The notes under the pieces are model-generated. The model saw only the letters and a list, made by a program, of their open reading frames with translations. It did no database searches and had not been told where the DNA came from. This document shows, one piece after another, positions 1-10,955 of a stretch of DNA of 64,000 nucleotides. This DNA comes from Mayamaea pseudoterrestris (Eukaryota; Bacillariophyta; Bacillariophyceae; Sellaphorales; Sellaphoraceae). A program made the translations under genes and the position numbers. Every line of letters begins with the position of its first letter. Position 1 is the first letter of the stretch. Location: positions 620,001 through 684,000 of the forward strand of contig BROI01000003.1 of assembly GCA_027923505.1 (NCBI GenBank). The letters are read 5' to 3'.

Positions 1-2800
1 TGTTGCCGTTTCGTACAAAACAGCTCGCTCGTTTGGATGGACGCTGACACTGGTGTCATCGTTTCCCGCGCCATCGCCTGGGATTACGCCCATGCTGTGA
101 ACTCGGCTGAGAAGACGCTCGATGTCACCGCACTTAGAAAGAATCGCTGCAGCTTCCGACAAAGCAACTGCAGCACTCCCCGAAACAAGCTCTTGGACCG
201 CGTCGGTGCGTCGCTCAATGTCAGCCCGCCGGAACAAAGGGCGAAGCAACCATGCTCGAAGCAGGCGATTTCCATGTGGCGTTTTCGTATGATTGAGCAG
301 CGACCAGAGGCTACCATTTTGCTTGTTGTCCGCATTGTTCGCCAGAATCTCAAGATTCATCAGCGTTGTTCCGTCCAAAGCCATGTTAGACACGTCCTCC
401 TCGTTATAATGAAATGGCGCATCAATATCCATTTCTTCCGATTCATGATTTCTACGCGAAGGAGCAGACAGACTGCGACTGGAAGCTATAACCTCATCAT
501 CTTCTAGTATTTCTTGCGCAGCCAGCATACCCATGCTTCTCGCGCTATTCTCGTGCGCAACCGAGGATGCTGGCGGCACGTAGGCTTTCACGTGCCCCAT
601 GCTTAAAATCTCCATGTCAATCAGATTCCGCTGAAGGTAAAATAAGGCCGCTCCAAAGCTCGATATAGCCAGTTCAGCACTTCCTTCTACGACGGCTTGA
701 AGTATCGTTGGCCATCGAGACACACTGCATCCAACCTCTCCCTTTTTCGAGGCGCGCGGGTAATAGCCACGTCGATGAATTTCATCCAATGTCTCCTGAA
801 CATCCCATGGGTGGACAGTGCCTCGTCGCTCAAGCTGACGACGCATTTCGGGATCGATCGCATTCGATCTAGGAAAAGTCTCGTTGCCAAGAACGTATTC
901 CACACGAAACTTGGTGGCCGACGTCTGCTGCGAGGAATGAATCAGCGCACGTAGCGATTGAGACGCACCATCGTTACCTCCCTGTAAAATGATCTCTGAC
1001 GGTTGAAAGGTCAACAAGAGTGTATCCATTCTTGATCGCAATACATCATCAGCAAATTGTCCCACCGTAACTATCCCTCGCACTGCGTCGACAAGCGTTA
1101 TACCGTACTCGCACACTGGTTGGACTTCCGTTTCATCCTGACTGCTAGGAAGATCCAGCAACACTTCTCGAATCGCCAACAATGGACCCACGCCTGCCGA
1201 AGAAGCATCAGCCGTATCGTCGATCCGATCCAAGACGCAGTAGGTGCGAGTTCCCGCCGTGAGAATGCTGCACACTTCGCGATTGACAACCTTTGGAGAA
1301 CCTTTGCCCTTGTGCTTCTTTTTGCGTTCCTTCAATTGATCAGGTGTCTCCGTCTGCTCGACTCGACAGACCTTGTAGCCAGCTCGCACCATCATGTCGG
1401 CAAATTTGCCATAAGCAGCTTCCGGAAATCCACTGTGGGCAACGTGCCCTTTCATGTAGGAATGTCCACAAATCTGGACGCCAACGTCGGCGTCCATGTG
1501 GAACAGTTCGTAAAACTTGCCTGTAGCGAAAAGGAGGTGAGTACGCTGGAGAGTTGACGACATTTACATTTCCATTCATGTAATATTGCGCTACGTCAGA
1601 CTCACCAGTTTTGAATAAGAGCACAGCATCAAAGTACTGCGCCTTCAAATCCCACCACTGCTGCACGCCATCCGTTAGTTTGCCGCAGTGCTTCTCAAGC
1701 TCAATTTTATCCACCTTTAGTGTGCGCGGATCATACTCGGGATGACTCGTTGGCCGATTTTGGGCATCGCGTCGGTGAGCATACTGTAGAAACGTTAAAT
1801 GGTTATGTACGTGACTGCCGGGTGGATTGACAACCTCGCGTTGATACATGGGAGGCGCTCCGGTCGATAGAGTCGCCGCGCATGTCTTTCCAATGTTATT
1901 GTGGGAGGAGATGGTCGGAGACTGAAAGGAGGAGCTGTTCGAATGAGCAAGGATGGAGCCAGGTGTTGACTTTTTGTTACTCGACTGCGTAGCCACTGGC
2001 GTGATCTGCTTTGGAGTGAGTGCAGCTGTGCTTGGTTTAAGGGCCTTTTGAATCGACTGAAAGCTGCTTGCTTCGAATGATGAGCGAGCTGGAGTCTTGT
2101 GTGCCACGACTTTAAGCTTCTTTGGTCTGACAGAAGCCCTTTTTTCGTCGTTCTCTTCGTCCGATACTAGCCACTGGTCGTCGTCGTCATCATCATTATC
2201 GCCATTTGCTTGCTTTTCGTCCTGATAGACAGAGCCCTCGTCTTCGCTATCTGACATGACAAACCCATTTTCTTCCTCTTCGTCGTCACTTTCTTGAATA
2301 TGGCCGCGTTTCTTTTTGTTGGGTTTGGTGGCGTTTGCAGCATCGCTGATTCGAAAGGTTGCCGATGCAAGATCGATCCACTCCTCTTGTCCATCGTCGT
2401 ATTTAATAAAGAATCTCGCGGAACCAGCCTCTTGCTTGACAATTTTGGCAGCGTAGTACTCCTGGTCGTCGGGCCAGTAGACTTGGATGCAGTCTCCGTG
2501 CTGCAGTTTGGCAATGACACCTGAATTGCTCGTGGCAGTTGGATCCACAGTGTCTTGCTCCGTCTGGGACTGAGTCGCTTGAAGCGGAATAGCTGTCTTT
2601 ACTGCTTTTGTCGCTAATGGAAGCGATTTTACTAGAGCAGAAACAGTTGTTGCGTTTTTAGTAGGGTCTATAGCTGATGCAGCTGCGTCTAAATTTGGCT
2701 TCTCCTGCGGTTGCTGGCGAAAGAAACTGAATAATTTCCCCTGGCGATAAGCCTTGCTTGACGCGCCCAGCGGGCCATCAGCCTTGCGCTTGGTAGGCAT
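1..2800 (-). CDS. MSH6: DNA mismatch repair protein MSH6 (partial, 3' end outside window)
   Basis: Starts at the ATG at 2800. Exon 1 is 2800-1606, the intron is 1605-1521 (GTGAGT...ACAG), and exon 2 runs from 1520 past the left edge, so about 905 residues are visible. A PCNA-binding box (QGKLFSFF) lies near residue 20. A Tudor-like domain spans about residues 97-157, followed by an acidic and basic linker. The join restores TGKFYELFHMDADVG, the MutS domain I mismatch-recognition loop with the Phe-X-Glu motif (F401-E403); this is what marks MSH6 rather than MSH2. Further on, VVNREVCSILTAGTRT and the domain III segment LLNHTKTPHGNRLLRAW follow. The ATPase domain lies outside the window. In the family, MSH6 pairs with MSH2 to recognise mismatches and small loops in the nucleus. 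Shares an upstream region with the divergent gene at 3141. Confidence 0.95.
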
Positions 2801-2931
2801 TTAAATTGTTTAAAATTGTCTTGATTGCGTCCAATGCGAGTGGTTCATCCTCCAGTGCTCTAAAGGTGCTGTTCTCGCGAGAGGTGCCATGGTTGTCCGC
2901 CGCGCCTCGTGGCCAATGCCGCACCGCCGCT

Positions 2932-2988
2932 CCGCGCCGGCGATTGCGGGACTCGGATCAAATCCGCGTCCCGCAATCGCCGGCGCGG
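2932..2988. repeat. near-perfect inverted repeat (hairpin) between divergent genes
   Basis: Two 21-base arms at 2932-2952 and 2968-2988 are exact reverse complements. The 15 bases between them pair for five further bases after one mismatch, leaving a CAA loop. The stem is very GC rich (GCCGGCGATTGCGGG core), unlike the surrounding DNA. It lies between the MSH6 start (2800, minus) and the plastid protein start (3141, plus), in what should be a shared promoter or 5' leader. Confidence 0.9.
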
Positions 2989-2992
2989 CGCG

Positions 2993-3030
2993 CACCTATA
3001 ACACACGCACCTACACACGCACCTACATAC
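2993..3030. repeat. short ACACGCACCT tandem repeat
   Basis: Two to three imperfect copies of a 12-base unit around ACACACGCACCT follow directly after the inverted repeat. Probably a simple-sequence tract in the 5' leader of the downstream gene. Confidence 0.6.
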
Positions 3031-3140
3031 CCAAGAAGTTGCTTCTTCGCTTCGTTGAATCTGATCCTGCCACTCTAGTTCCTTCAAATGATCAAGCCAT
3101 CGCCAGGTTGTACCTTTGCATGCAGAGAATTAATGTGATA

Positions 3141-4841
3141 ATGACGCCAAAGAAAACTACATTTGTTTTGCTAGTGTTAGTGCACGCGAGATGCTTCTTG
3201 ACGTTTGCCGACGCCTTCACCTCGCCGAACCAACAAATGGTTTCAACTGTGAATGTAGAATCAACAATGTCCTCATCATCACTAAAGGCCTTTCGCATTT
3301 TCAAAGGCCGCAATCGCGTCGTCAAGGATCCCAGAACGGGATTCTATAGGCCAGCAAAGAGCCTTCCATTGCCAGTCATCGTCAGCGATGACCCAAGCCC
3401 CTGGGACCAGACCAAGGAAAGTGTGTATAGCGTCGTTGATGGCTTGACTGGACTGGCTGATGTTAACCCGTTTATCAAGCAGTCAACTGAAGCTGTCATA
3501 TCGGATGGATATAGTGAGGTGGAGCAACGGGTTTTGAAGGATGCCAGCAGCGGTGTGAGATATTACCAGACGCCGGATCAACGACTCATGCGCGAATACC
3601 AGCAACGAAATCGTGCGGAAGGCGATACTAATATACCAAACAAGAGTTTCTGGAACATGCTAAAAGGTGCCTTCTACTCAACCGTAGATTTCGCAGCTTC
3701 TACAATCGGATCTTCGGATGACGAAAACATCAATATCGCGGAAATGGACGCGGAGCGCATACCGCCCATTGTTCAGGAAAGCATTGCAAGTCCTCCAGTA
3801 CAAAAAGCGATTGCGGAATTGCAGTCAACAAGCAATCCAATCAAACAAGCCTTGGCGCGACAGACATTGAATGAGTATCAGCGCCAGCGAGAGGAAACGG
3901 AGGAATTGAAGCTGCAGCGACAACAGACGGCCGAGTCTATCAAGCAAACCATTTTCAGCATTGGAGACGCGGCAACAGAAACTATCGATTCATTGGCCCA
4001 GCTTCCCGCCAAAGCCACTACAGCGTCGCAAAAGATATCCTCGCTTATGCAGCGATTGCCTTTGGAAGCTAAGCGCTCCTGGAGAGCTGTCAAGAAGGTC
4101 CCTTCTCGCATCAACGAAACAACTCTCAAGGTGCAGTCGTCGATTGACGAGACGGTCGACACCACCCGCCAAACGATGCAGGAGATCGCCATGATCCCCA
4201 CCAAAGCTCAGCTAACATTCGTCGCCACTCGTCAAAGTGTCACGAACGCCGTGCAGGCAGTGGATGACGTTGCCACCAAGGCCAAAATTATCCTTGGACT
4301 TGAAAAGCCAATACCCAAACCACCAAAACTGCCGCCACCAAAGCCAGTGACTGCCAAAGATATTGACGTAAAAGTTGTCGCAAGTTTATCGAAAGGAGTG
4401 CTCCAAACGTCTTGGTGGGCCGGTAAGAAAGCTGCAATCTTGTCGTGGAAGGGTGCTAAGTTTGCTGTCAACAAAGGCTTGGAAATGTACAAGGAGCAAC
4501 AAGACCAGATGAATGCTGATGGTCTCGAAGCGTCGTTGGCAGCCGCTAACATGAAGCCGCTGGATTCACCGATGGGCTTCACAAAGCCGTCGACCATTGT
4601 CATCGAGAAAAGTACGATGAATTGGATTCCTACAGGAGCGACACAAACCACCGGTGGAACACCCATGCCACCGACGTCAAGCAGCAGCACAATTCAGATT
4701 GAAGGTCCGAAATTATCTCGTTCAGTGATGGAGCAGCAAGCTGAGATTGATCGTCAAGTGAATGAGGCGTTGAAGATGGCCGAAGAGGCGCTCGGCATGG
4801 CCACTAGCAGCACAGCAAATCAAGAACAAGTTAATGGGTAA
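3141..4841 (+). CDS. plastid-targeted protein of unknown function, coiled-coil rich
   Basis: The ATG at 3141 gives about 566 residues. It opens with a signal peptide (MTPKKTTFVLLVLVHARCF) ending in FADAFTSP, the alanine-phenylalanine cleavage motif of heterokont plastid preproteins. In-frame ATGs further upstream would hide this signal, so I prefer 3141. The mature part is hydrophilic, with an N-terminal segment containing TGFYRP, a charged helical middle (QRQREETEELKLQRQQ) and a proline/lysine segment (PKPPKLPPPKP) near residue 395. No catalytic motif is visible and I do not recognise the family. The last codons read NG then a stop formed inside GGGTAAGC, which also resembles a splice donor. 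A further exon cannot be excluded, but no convincing one was found downstream. Confidence 0.8.
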   Translation: MTPKKTTFVLLVLVHARCFLTFADAFTSPNQQMVSTVNVESTMSSSSLKAFRIFKGRNRVVKDPRTGFYRPAKSLPLPVIVSDDPSPWDQTKESVYSVVDGLTGLADVNPFIKQSTEAVISDGYSEVEQRVLKDASSGVRYYQTPDQRLMREYQQRNRAEGDTNIPNKSFWNMLKGAFYSTVDFAASTIGSSDDENINIAEMDAERIPPIVQESIASPPVQKAIAELQSTSNPIKQALARQTLNEYQRQREETEELKLQRQQTAESIKQTIFSIGDAATETIDSLAQLPAKATTASQKISSLMQRLPLEAKRSWRAVKKVPSRINETTLKVQSSIDETVDTTRQTMQEIAMIPTKAQLTFVATRQSVTNAVQAVDDVATKAKIILGLEKPIPKPPKLPPPKPVTAKDIDVKVVASLSKGVLQTSWWAGKKAAILSWKGAKFAVNKGLEMYKEQQDQMNADGLEASLAAANMKPLDSPMGFTKPSTIVIEKSTMNWIPTGATQTTGGTPMPPTSSSSTIQIEGPKLSRSVMEQQAEIDRQVNEALKMAEEALGMATSSTANQEQVNG

Positions 4842-5252
4842 GCTCGTATATCCTTTTCTCCACCAGACTGCATTTTATATGTGTTCTTTGCACGGTCGCC
4901 GATGCTGTAATGAATGCGCACCATCAAGACGCATCTTTCCCACGAGTTCACGTTTATATTTGAAAGAGCTGCAGACTAGCAATCCAATCTCTGATCAGCA
5001 AATTTCTAAAGCATCTTTGTAAGAAACATAATTTCCTATGACTTTACAAGCTATTGGTACACATTCTAGAAGTAGCAGCCTTAAAACGCCGCAACGAACG
5101 CGTGTCCGTTATTCATTGCAACTCGAGAGCACAACAAAACTCCGAGAAGCAGAATAGACCAGGGAAAACTTTTTGACCTCTCCACGCACGTATCGGCCCT
5201 TCACCTACGTCTGCTCCCTCTCAAGCATCAGCGAGCAATGTCCCGGCTTCGC
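4842..5252. other. intergenic region, convergent 3' ends
   Basis: About 410 bases between convergent genes. No reading frame with coding character and no clear structured element was seen. Confidence 0.6.
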
Positions 5253-6456
5253 TCAGTTAGCAACATTCACAGGGGCCCCGTCGCCTGGCTCCGTCAGAAA
5301 GTACTGCACCAAGTCCTTGGCGCTCACGACTCCCACCAACAAATCATCGCACTCGACAACGTACAAACGGTCAAAACGAAGCTGCGCAAACGATTCGAAC
5401 ACAGCTTGAAGCGTATGTTGCGGCGAGCAAGTTCTCAATGCATCCGGCGTCGTCGGTACTGCTACCGGCAATGCCATGCCAGAGTCTTGCTGCTGCTGTG
5501 AAGGTAGCTGCTGCAGCTGTCCATTCAAGCCAATCATGTCGGCCAACGTGGCATCTAAGCGATTGACAGCATCCTGAGCATCCGAAGCTTGTATTAAAAA
5601 GGTTATATCGGATCTCGAGTAAACGCCACAGAGCTTCCGATTGCCATTTGCGGTCACTTCCACCACTGGAAGCGCCGATAAGCAATGTTGTTGCATCAGA
5701 TCCAGCGCATCTTTCAAAGTTTGACCGAGAGTCACCATAACTAAGTTTTCAACCCCATATGTGCCAACATTCAAATCCATAATCGAGTCGTCAAAGAGTC
5801 GACGTTGTTCTCGGAAATGCGTGACCAAGTGTTCGAGAATGTTTGTGTACGTCAAACAAGCCAAGACACGCATGTCTTCGACAAAGACAATGGGCAGAAA
5901 GTCTTGTCGCGTTGATAACAGCTGAACGCTAGCTTGTTTCAACGAGCAAGACGAGTCAGCTCCGCAAAATGGCCGACTCAAATTTGGATTTTGTCCTAAA
6001 ATGGTCGAAATGCTTTCCGTGGCAAGTTCGCTCACGTCTCGATTCGTCGTCTTGTAATGACAAAGCAAATCAATAAAATCAGAGACAGTCAAAAGACCGA
6101 CGAATTGCGCGCGACTTGGATCCCATAGAGGAGCTGCTAGCATGTCTAAGCGATTTATATGGAGAACTGGTAAGAAAGACATGTTGTGACAGCATGACAG
6201 AAATCGCAAAAGACACTGCAAGGAAAACCCTCTACGGGTAGCATGTTCCACACGTACCATGCTCGACGAGCGCATAAAAAGCTAATTGAATTGGAATTCG
6301 TGTATCAAAGACGACAAGTTTGCCAGATGCTCGCAGCACGGAAAAGCAAGAGTGCGATTCAAGAAACTGCCGAATGGCGTGACGACCGGCCTGACGGACC
6401 ACCTCTCGCTCGTTGAGCATTTGCTGCGGCAAATGTAAAGGAACTCCAGCGTCCAT
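5253..6456 (-). CDS. AMPK gamma-like subunit (SNF4 type), four CBS domains
   Basis: Exon 1 is 6456-6258, the intron 6257-6146 (GTACGT...TTAG), exon 2 6145-5253; total 363 residues. The join produces LVFDTRIPIQLAFYALVEH followed by DMLAAPLWDPS and FVGLLTVSDFIDLL, matching the first CBS repeat of AMPK gamma in spacing and sequence. Three further CBS repeats follow (for example DFLPIVFVEDMRVLACLT, CLSALPVVEV...GVYSRSDI and FDRLYVVECDDLLVGVVSAKDLV). By family knowledge gamma is the nucleotide-sensing regulatory subunit of the AMPK/SnRK1 energy kinase, binding AMP, ADP or ATP between CBS pairs. The N terminus is short, as in yeast SNF4. A long polyglutamine-like insert (QLQQLPSQQQQ) lies between CBS 3 and 4. 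Confidence 0.9.
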
Positions 6457-6889
6457 TATATATTATAGTTATGACCCTATAGATGTGCAAACAAAGTTGA
6501 AAGAGCTATGGTAGACTATGCAAGAAGCAACGAAATGGATGCGATTGCAAACCGACTCTTGTGTGGCGCTGTGTGTGCCCATGGTGATGCCTGCGCCTTC
6601 ACAGCATGCATCCATTTTACTATAGGTAAAAGAGTACTTTGAAATCGGAGATCCGAATATAATGAAACCCGGAAAACGAGTTGCCGTCGAGCGAACGTTC
6701 CAACGATCAAGGCATTGCTATTACTTAGGCCTTTGTGACGTAGTTTTCACTGGCACTCGTTTCGTATTATTGCCTTTCTGATTTCATAATCGCTTTCATG
6801 ACCACACACCACAAGAAGCTGTTTCACATTATAGCCTGTTAGTCGTTTTCACTCTCGCAGCGAATGTTTTCTAATATTGCCTCGCATGG
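6457..6889. other. intergenic region with one copy of the dispersed 42-base repeat
   Basis: Divergent promoter region between the CBS protein and PEX2. It holds one copy of the repeat core (CACTGGCACTCGTTTCG) at about 6735-6779, about 110 to 150 bases upstream of the PEX2 start. Nothing else was recognised. Confidence 0.7.
6735..6779 (+). repeat. single copy of dispersed 42-base repeat
   Basis: The core GTTTTCACTGGCACTCG, then TTTCGTATTATTGCCTTT, is the same as the units at 26340-26505 and, in reverse orientation, at 47153-47475. Confidence 0.85.
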
Positions 6890-8245
6890 ATGGTGTCGAT
6901 AATTTGCGACAGACACAGCTTGGCCACCATGGCCGAACGTACAACGGCGGCAGCTTCTTCAGCTGCAATACTCACAAATGAAGTATCCAGAGTCGAAAAA
7001 GATACATTCTTGATAGCTGCTGCATTGGATGCTGATATCTTGGATGAGTTTTTCATTCGCGTGTTGCTGCAGTCCTTCCTTGCCGAACTCGAGCCACTTC
7101 ATCGACATTATTTTTCGTCAGCTTCTTCGGGTATACTTCAGACTCTGTCAGACTTGTCAATCCCATTGATTCAAATAATCACCCTTTTTGCCTGCCACGG
7201 GCAAACGCCAGCTCTCTCGTTGTTGGGTCTTAGACGAAAAGTACGACAGCAACATAAAACAATCTGCTCGAACGAGAGTCAATATGATTTCAAACATTCA
7301 TATTCCAACAGTCTAACCAGTCGACTTGCAATCTATGCTACTATTGCCATCGTTCTACCTACATTGTATGAGCGCGTGAGGCAATACTGGTTGCAAAATC
7401 ATTCCAAGCGGTTGCAGGAAATGATTCAAGCACGAACGTGGCACGAGAATGAAGACAGCGATTTAGAAACCGAAACCGATGTATGCGCTGAAATTTCTAG
7501 TATGAGTACTTATATCGGAACTATTGAGAACGATTGCCAAAGAAGGAATCATACCGCACCGGCGAAATCCGCTACGGAACTTGCATGGGAACGTCGAGAA
7601 AAGGTGGGCGCTCTCGCTATACAAATAATTGACAAGTTGACACCGACGATCCAACTGTTTACATTACTCGCGTGCTGGTCGGGCCGATCGTCGACACCAT
7701 CGATGGCCATGCTTCTATCAGGACTTTGCTTGGAGAATGAAACGGCATCAACGACGCCATCATCCGACGCAGCAGCTTTGACTCGCACACTATTTGTCGG
7801 TTTCGCGCATCGACGCTGGTTGTATCACGAGCTTGCTCGAACTGCCAAGCTACTTTGGACCGGTCTAGCCATGACGAGAATGCATTCATCGTCTTGGCGA
7901 CCACAGGTGCGTGCGCCATGGCAGCGCTGGCGAGCCCAGTTCTGGTCGGCCTTGCAGAGAGTCCATCCGGCTAGGTTACTCGGGAAACTGCCCGAAAACG
8001 AAGATATTGAAACTGTAAGTAATCATTTTAACGCATTGGAATCTTTGAAGGAGTGTCTCATATGCCAAGCCAAGCCAATGGTCATGCCAGTCGAGGCAAA
8101 TTGTTCATGTCGCGGCGCATATTGCTACGTTTGTCTGTACAATTACTCGCGTCGCAAGCAAGGGCGGTGGCAGCAGCGCAGCCAACACGCTGTCTGCTGC
8201 GTGAAATGCGGAGATGTCATACACAAGGCACGTCATCTTCCATAG
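6890..8245 (+). CDS. PEX2: peroxisome biogenesis factor 2, RING E3 ligase (PEX2)
   Basis: An uninterrupted frame of 451 residues from the ATG at 6890. The in-frame ATG at 6929 has a better context (CCACCATGG) and may be the true start. The first about 330 residues form the helical Pex2/Pex12 domain, with hydrophobic stretches such as TIQLFTLLACWSG. A C-terminal RING finger lies at about residues 388-447: CLIC, then CSCRGAYCYVC, then CCVKCG. By family knowledge PEX2 forms the peroxisomal membrane ubiquitin ligase with PEX10 and PEX12, which monoubiquitinates the PEX5 receptor for recycling. The CYVC block and the C-terminal RING fit PEX2 rather than PEX12, whose RING lacks several zinc ligands. 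Confidence 0.88.
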   Translation: MVSIICDRHSLATMAERTTAAASSAAILTNEVSRVEKDTFLIAAALDADILDEFFIRVLLQSFLAELEPLHRHYFSSASSGILQTLSDLSIPLIQIITLFACHGQTPALSLLGLRRKVRQQHKTICSNESQYDFKHSYSNSLTSRLAIYATIAIVLPTLYERVRQYWLQNHSKRLQEMIQARTWHENEDSDLETETDVCAEISSMSTYIGTIENDCQRRNHTAPAKSATELAWERREKVGALAIQIIDKLTPTIQLFTLLACWSGRSSTPSMAMLLSGLCLENETASTTPSSDAAALTRTLFVGFAHRRWLYHELARTAKLLWTGLAMTRMHSSSWRPQVRAPWQRWRAQFWSALQRVHPARLLGKLPENEDIETVSNHFNALESLKECLICQAKPMVMPVEANCSCRGAYCYVCLYNYSRRKQGRWQQRSQHAVCCVKCGDVIHKARHLP

Positions 8246-8556
8246 TAGTTGCTTCTGTCAGGGCTATCAGAAGCAATTTTACCGGTAGCTTTGATCATTC
8301 GTGGAGCCATGCACAAATTACAACACATAAAAGGCTCCTCACTTGACACGCTCCATCCGGTACACCATAAGACGATAAGTTTTGAATATAAATGATGTAT
8401 ACCACGATAGCAATAATTTACTTCCTTCTCGTATTAACTGTAAGATAGCGCAAGCTACCAAGAACAAGCGAGCCCGTGGTGTGCCATTGGTGCCCTGACA
8501 ATAAAAGAAGCCTGCTCCATACATTAATAAGGCAAAGGGAGTCAACAACGCAAAAA

Positions 8557-9425
8557 TCAAACGTCTTCCACCAACTCTACATAAACGTTCATTTCACTCG
8601 GCATCTCCTCGTCGTCTACTTCAGGCAGCGAGGTTGACGCTCCATCCAAATTATCGTCATCGTCCTTGCTACGATTCTTGTTGGCTTCTCGTTCCGCTCG
8701 CTTGGCTGCGGCGCGCTCCCTTCGAAGCCGATTACGCTCTTCCAGTTCTTGTGGATTCATGCGCTGGTATCGTTCGCGCTCAAGTTTCGCGCGACGAGCG
8801 TTTCTGCCCCGGGCGCTTTCGCCGTCCAGCGCATGGTAGCGTCCGCGTTCGCGCTCTCGACGCTTGATTCGCTGTATCTCATTCTGGCGATGATACTGCT
8901 TGCAAAGAAATCGCAACGAGTGGGGTGATAAGAAAGCATCGAGAGAGTATGAAATGAACAGTATGTGTAAGTCGAAAAGTGAATGTACGGAAAAATAGCG
9001 GCTTCTCATCCCTCAAACGTCTTCAAGCCGCTCTATAATATATTTCATCTCACCTGCTCCCGTCGTTTCTCATTGTAAGCAGCTCGCTGTTCCTCCGTCA
9101 TTTGCGAGTAGCGATTTCGATCCTTCATGCGGCGAGCCGCCAAAGCTTCTTCGTGACTCATCACATTCGCCTTGCTGCCAAGATGATCGGTAGGCTTGTG
9201 TCTCTTTTGGCTTGGCTCAAGGAGCAGCCCATCAACATCAAGGTCGTCATTACTGGCCTCAACGACAACTTTATGCGCAGCTTCCTCTACGGCAAGGACA
9301 GCCGCATGAACGTCTACATCAACTGCTTCCACAGCCGCTGCAGCAGCGGCTGCGGCAATGAGCGCCGTGGTATCCTCCTCTGGCAAGTCGACCTCATGGT
9401 CATGATCGTTTGACGACAAGGACAT
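8557..9425 (-). CDS. basic STPR-like repeat protein, possible nucleic-acid binder
   Basis: Exon 1 is 9425-9054, the intron 9053-8896 (GTGAGA...GCAG), exon 2 8895-8557; about 236 residues. The start MSLSSNDHDHEVDLPEED at 9425 was chosen because the frame upstream of it has no protein-like character. An acidic, alanine-rich N terminus (nine alanines near residue 25) is followed by three imperfect arginine-rich repeats of about 23 to 30 residues, each with an R-Y-x-x-M/L core (NRYSQMTEEQRAAYNEKRRE, GRYHALDGESARGRNARRAK, ERYQRMNPQELEERNRLRRE). This resembles the STPR repeats of insect FMBP-1-like DNA-binding proteins, but the match is by pattern only. The C terminus is acidic. Splicing at the alternative AAG 3 bases earlier would add one glutamine. 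Confidence 0.7.
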
Positions 9426-9871
9426 GAGTACGACACAACTATTCGGAAAAGCGAAAGGAGACGAGGTGAACAGGACAGACGGTGGTCTGTGCTTGGTATC
9501 AAGGGTCTGTTGTCGGTCGAGCGGAGGCTTGCACATCGTCCGCGTCGCACGTTCACCAACCGTTTCGGTTTCTCGCGAAAATGTTGCCACGTGGCAAAAT
9601 GTGATTGGCTGTAAGCGACGATTGGTTGAACTTGGATGCGTCACGGTGATAGGTTTAGCTAACCCATTTTTGGCCAAGTATTGCATCGAAACTCTACCGT
9701 ACCTCATCCATATTACCTAGTCCATCACATATTTAAAGTGTTTAGCATACATTAATTAAACTATAATTGCGGTGCGCTCGACACATTGACAGATCAAATA
9801 TATTAAGCCGTCTACGAGTCAAGCAAAGACAGAGGTATAAATGTCCAAACAAGGAACAATGTGCAAAATTG

Positions 9872-10750
9872 TTACAAGCTCTTGTAATGATATTTTACTC
9901 CTTTCAAGTCACACAGCTGCCGTTGCGAGTCGCGTTGATCCCAGTGCAGCAGGAAAGCTGCGCCCAGGGTGGCGAGATTGGCTAGCACGAGTCCAATGGG
10001 CAGCAACCAGTGCCCCTGGTGATCTAGCAGCGTGCCCTCGGCACTGCTTGACGAATCTTGCAGTGGCTCGTATCGAATAATGACAGCAGCAGACAAGAGC
10101 GCATTGACTACCAGCAAAGTGATACAGGTAAAGTTCAAGCTCCGTTTGGACCTGGCGACATGGGAGCTGCCGGCCTCATTTGTTTGCTTTTCGTCATCTT
10201 CAATCTTTTCGGCATGGCTTGCGTTGCTCGCTGTACTTTGTAGCCCATCGTTCTCTCCCTTGCCATCGCGTATAGCCAGTCTAATGGTTTTGAATTGAAG
10301 CAGCAATGAAACAATGCCTTGCAGATATCGCAGCATGCGCTGACTTGGTGGATACGCGGTCGATTCGGTTAAATCATCAATGACGACAAGCAGAAACGAA
10401 ACAATGGCTGTCGTGCGACACAGCGCTGTAAAGACTCGGCGTATCTGTACCTGTTGTCGATATGAAAGGTGTGAGTAAGAGAGTCCCATCAGTCAGTGAC
10501 AGCGCACAATGGTGACAGGTGACAGTATGCAATAGGCAAGTTCGACGAGATGCAAGGAGTATGGAATTTTTCAGACCGTCATTATTCATACCTGCTGCTT
10601 AATAATCTTTTGCTCAATCTCTGCAACCACTCGATCTTGGTCATCCTGGTCAAGAAGATTAGAGCCCTCTTCCTCACTTTCGCTGCTCTCATTAATGACA
10701 GCATCATCTTCACCATTCGGTTTCACCGTCTCGTCTCTTCGGCGTCTCAT
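9872..10750 (-). CDS. membrane protein of unknown function
   Basis: Exon 1 is 10750-10592, the intron 10591-10451 (GTATGA...ACAG), exon 2 10450-9872; 245 residues. Exon 1 encodes a charged, acidic N terminus (SESEEEGSNLLDQDDQDRV) followed by IEQKIIKQQ, which joins in phase to VQIRRVFTALCR. Hydrophobic segments follow: TAIVSFLLVVI, FTCITLLVVNALLSAAVII and LLPIGLVLANLATLGAAFLL, with a charged loop between the first and second. Three or four membrane spans are likely. I do not recognise the family. It is divergent from SEC12, with about 205 bases between the starts. Confidence 0.75.
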
Positions 10751-10955
10751 ACTTAGTTATCACGTTATGATAAGCTATTTCGCGTCAACAAGACCATGCG
10801 CCACTGCATTTTTTTGCGCGTTGTGAGCCGAGCATTCGCCATGGTCGTCGGCGAAGATCACAAACTAGGCGGAGCGCGAATGAAATTCCTTTTTCATTGT
10901 CGCAGTACGACACGTTATTGTCGACGACCGACGAATTTCACATCACAAACGCACC

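Noticed and set aside
8339-8560. Hydrophobic 73-residue frame after the STPR-like gene
   Set aside because: It starts with TTG just after the stop of the neighbouring frame and lies antisense to the PEX2 3' flank. No support.
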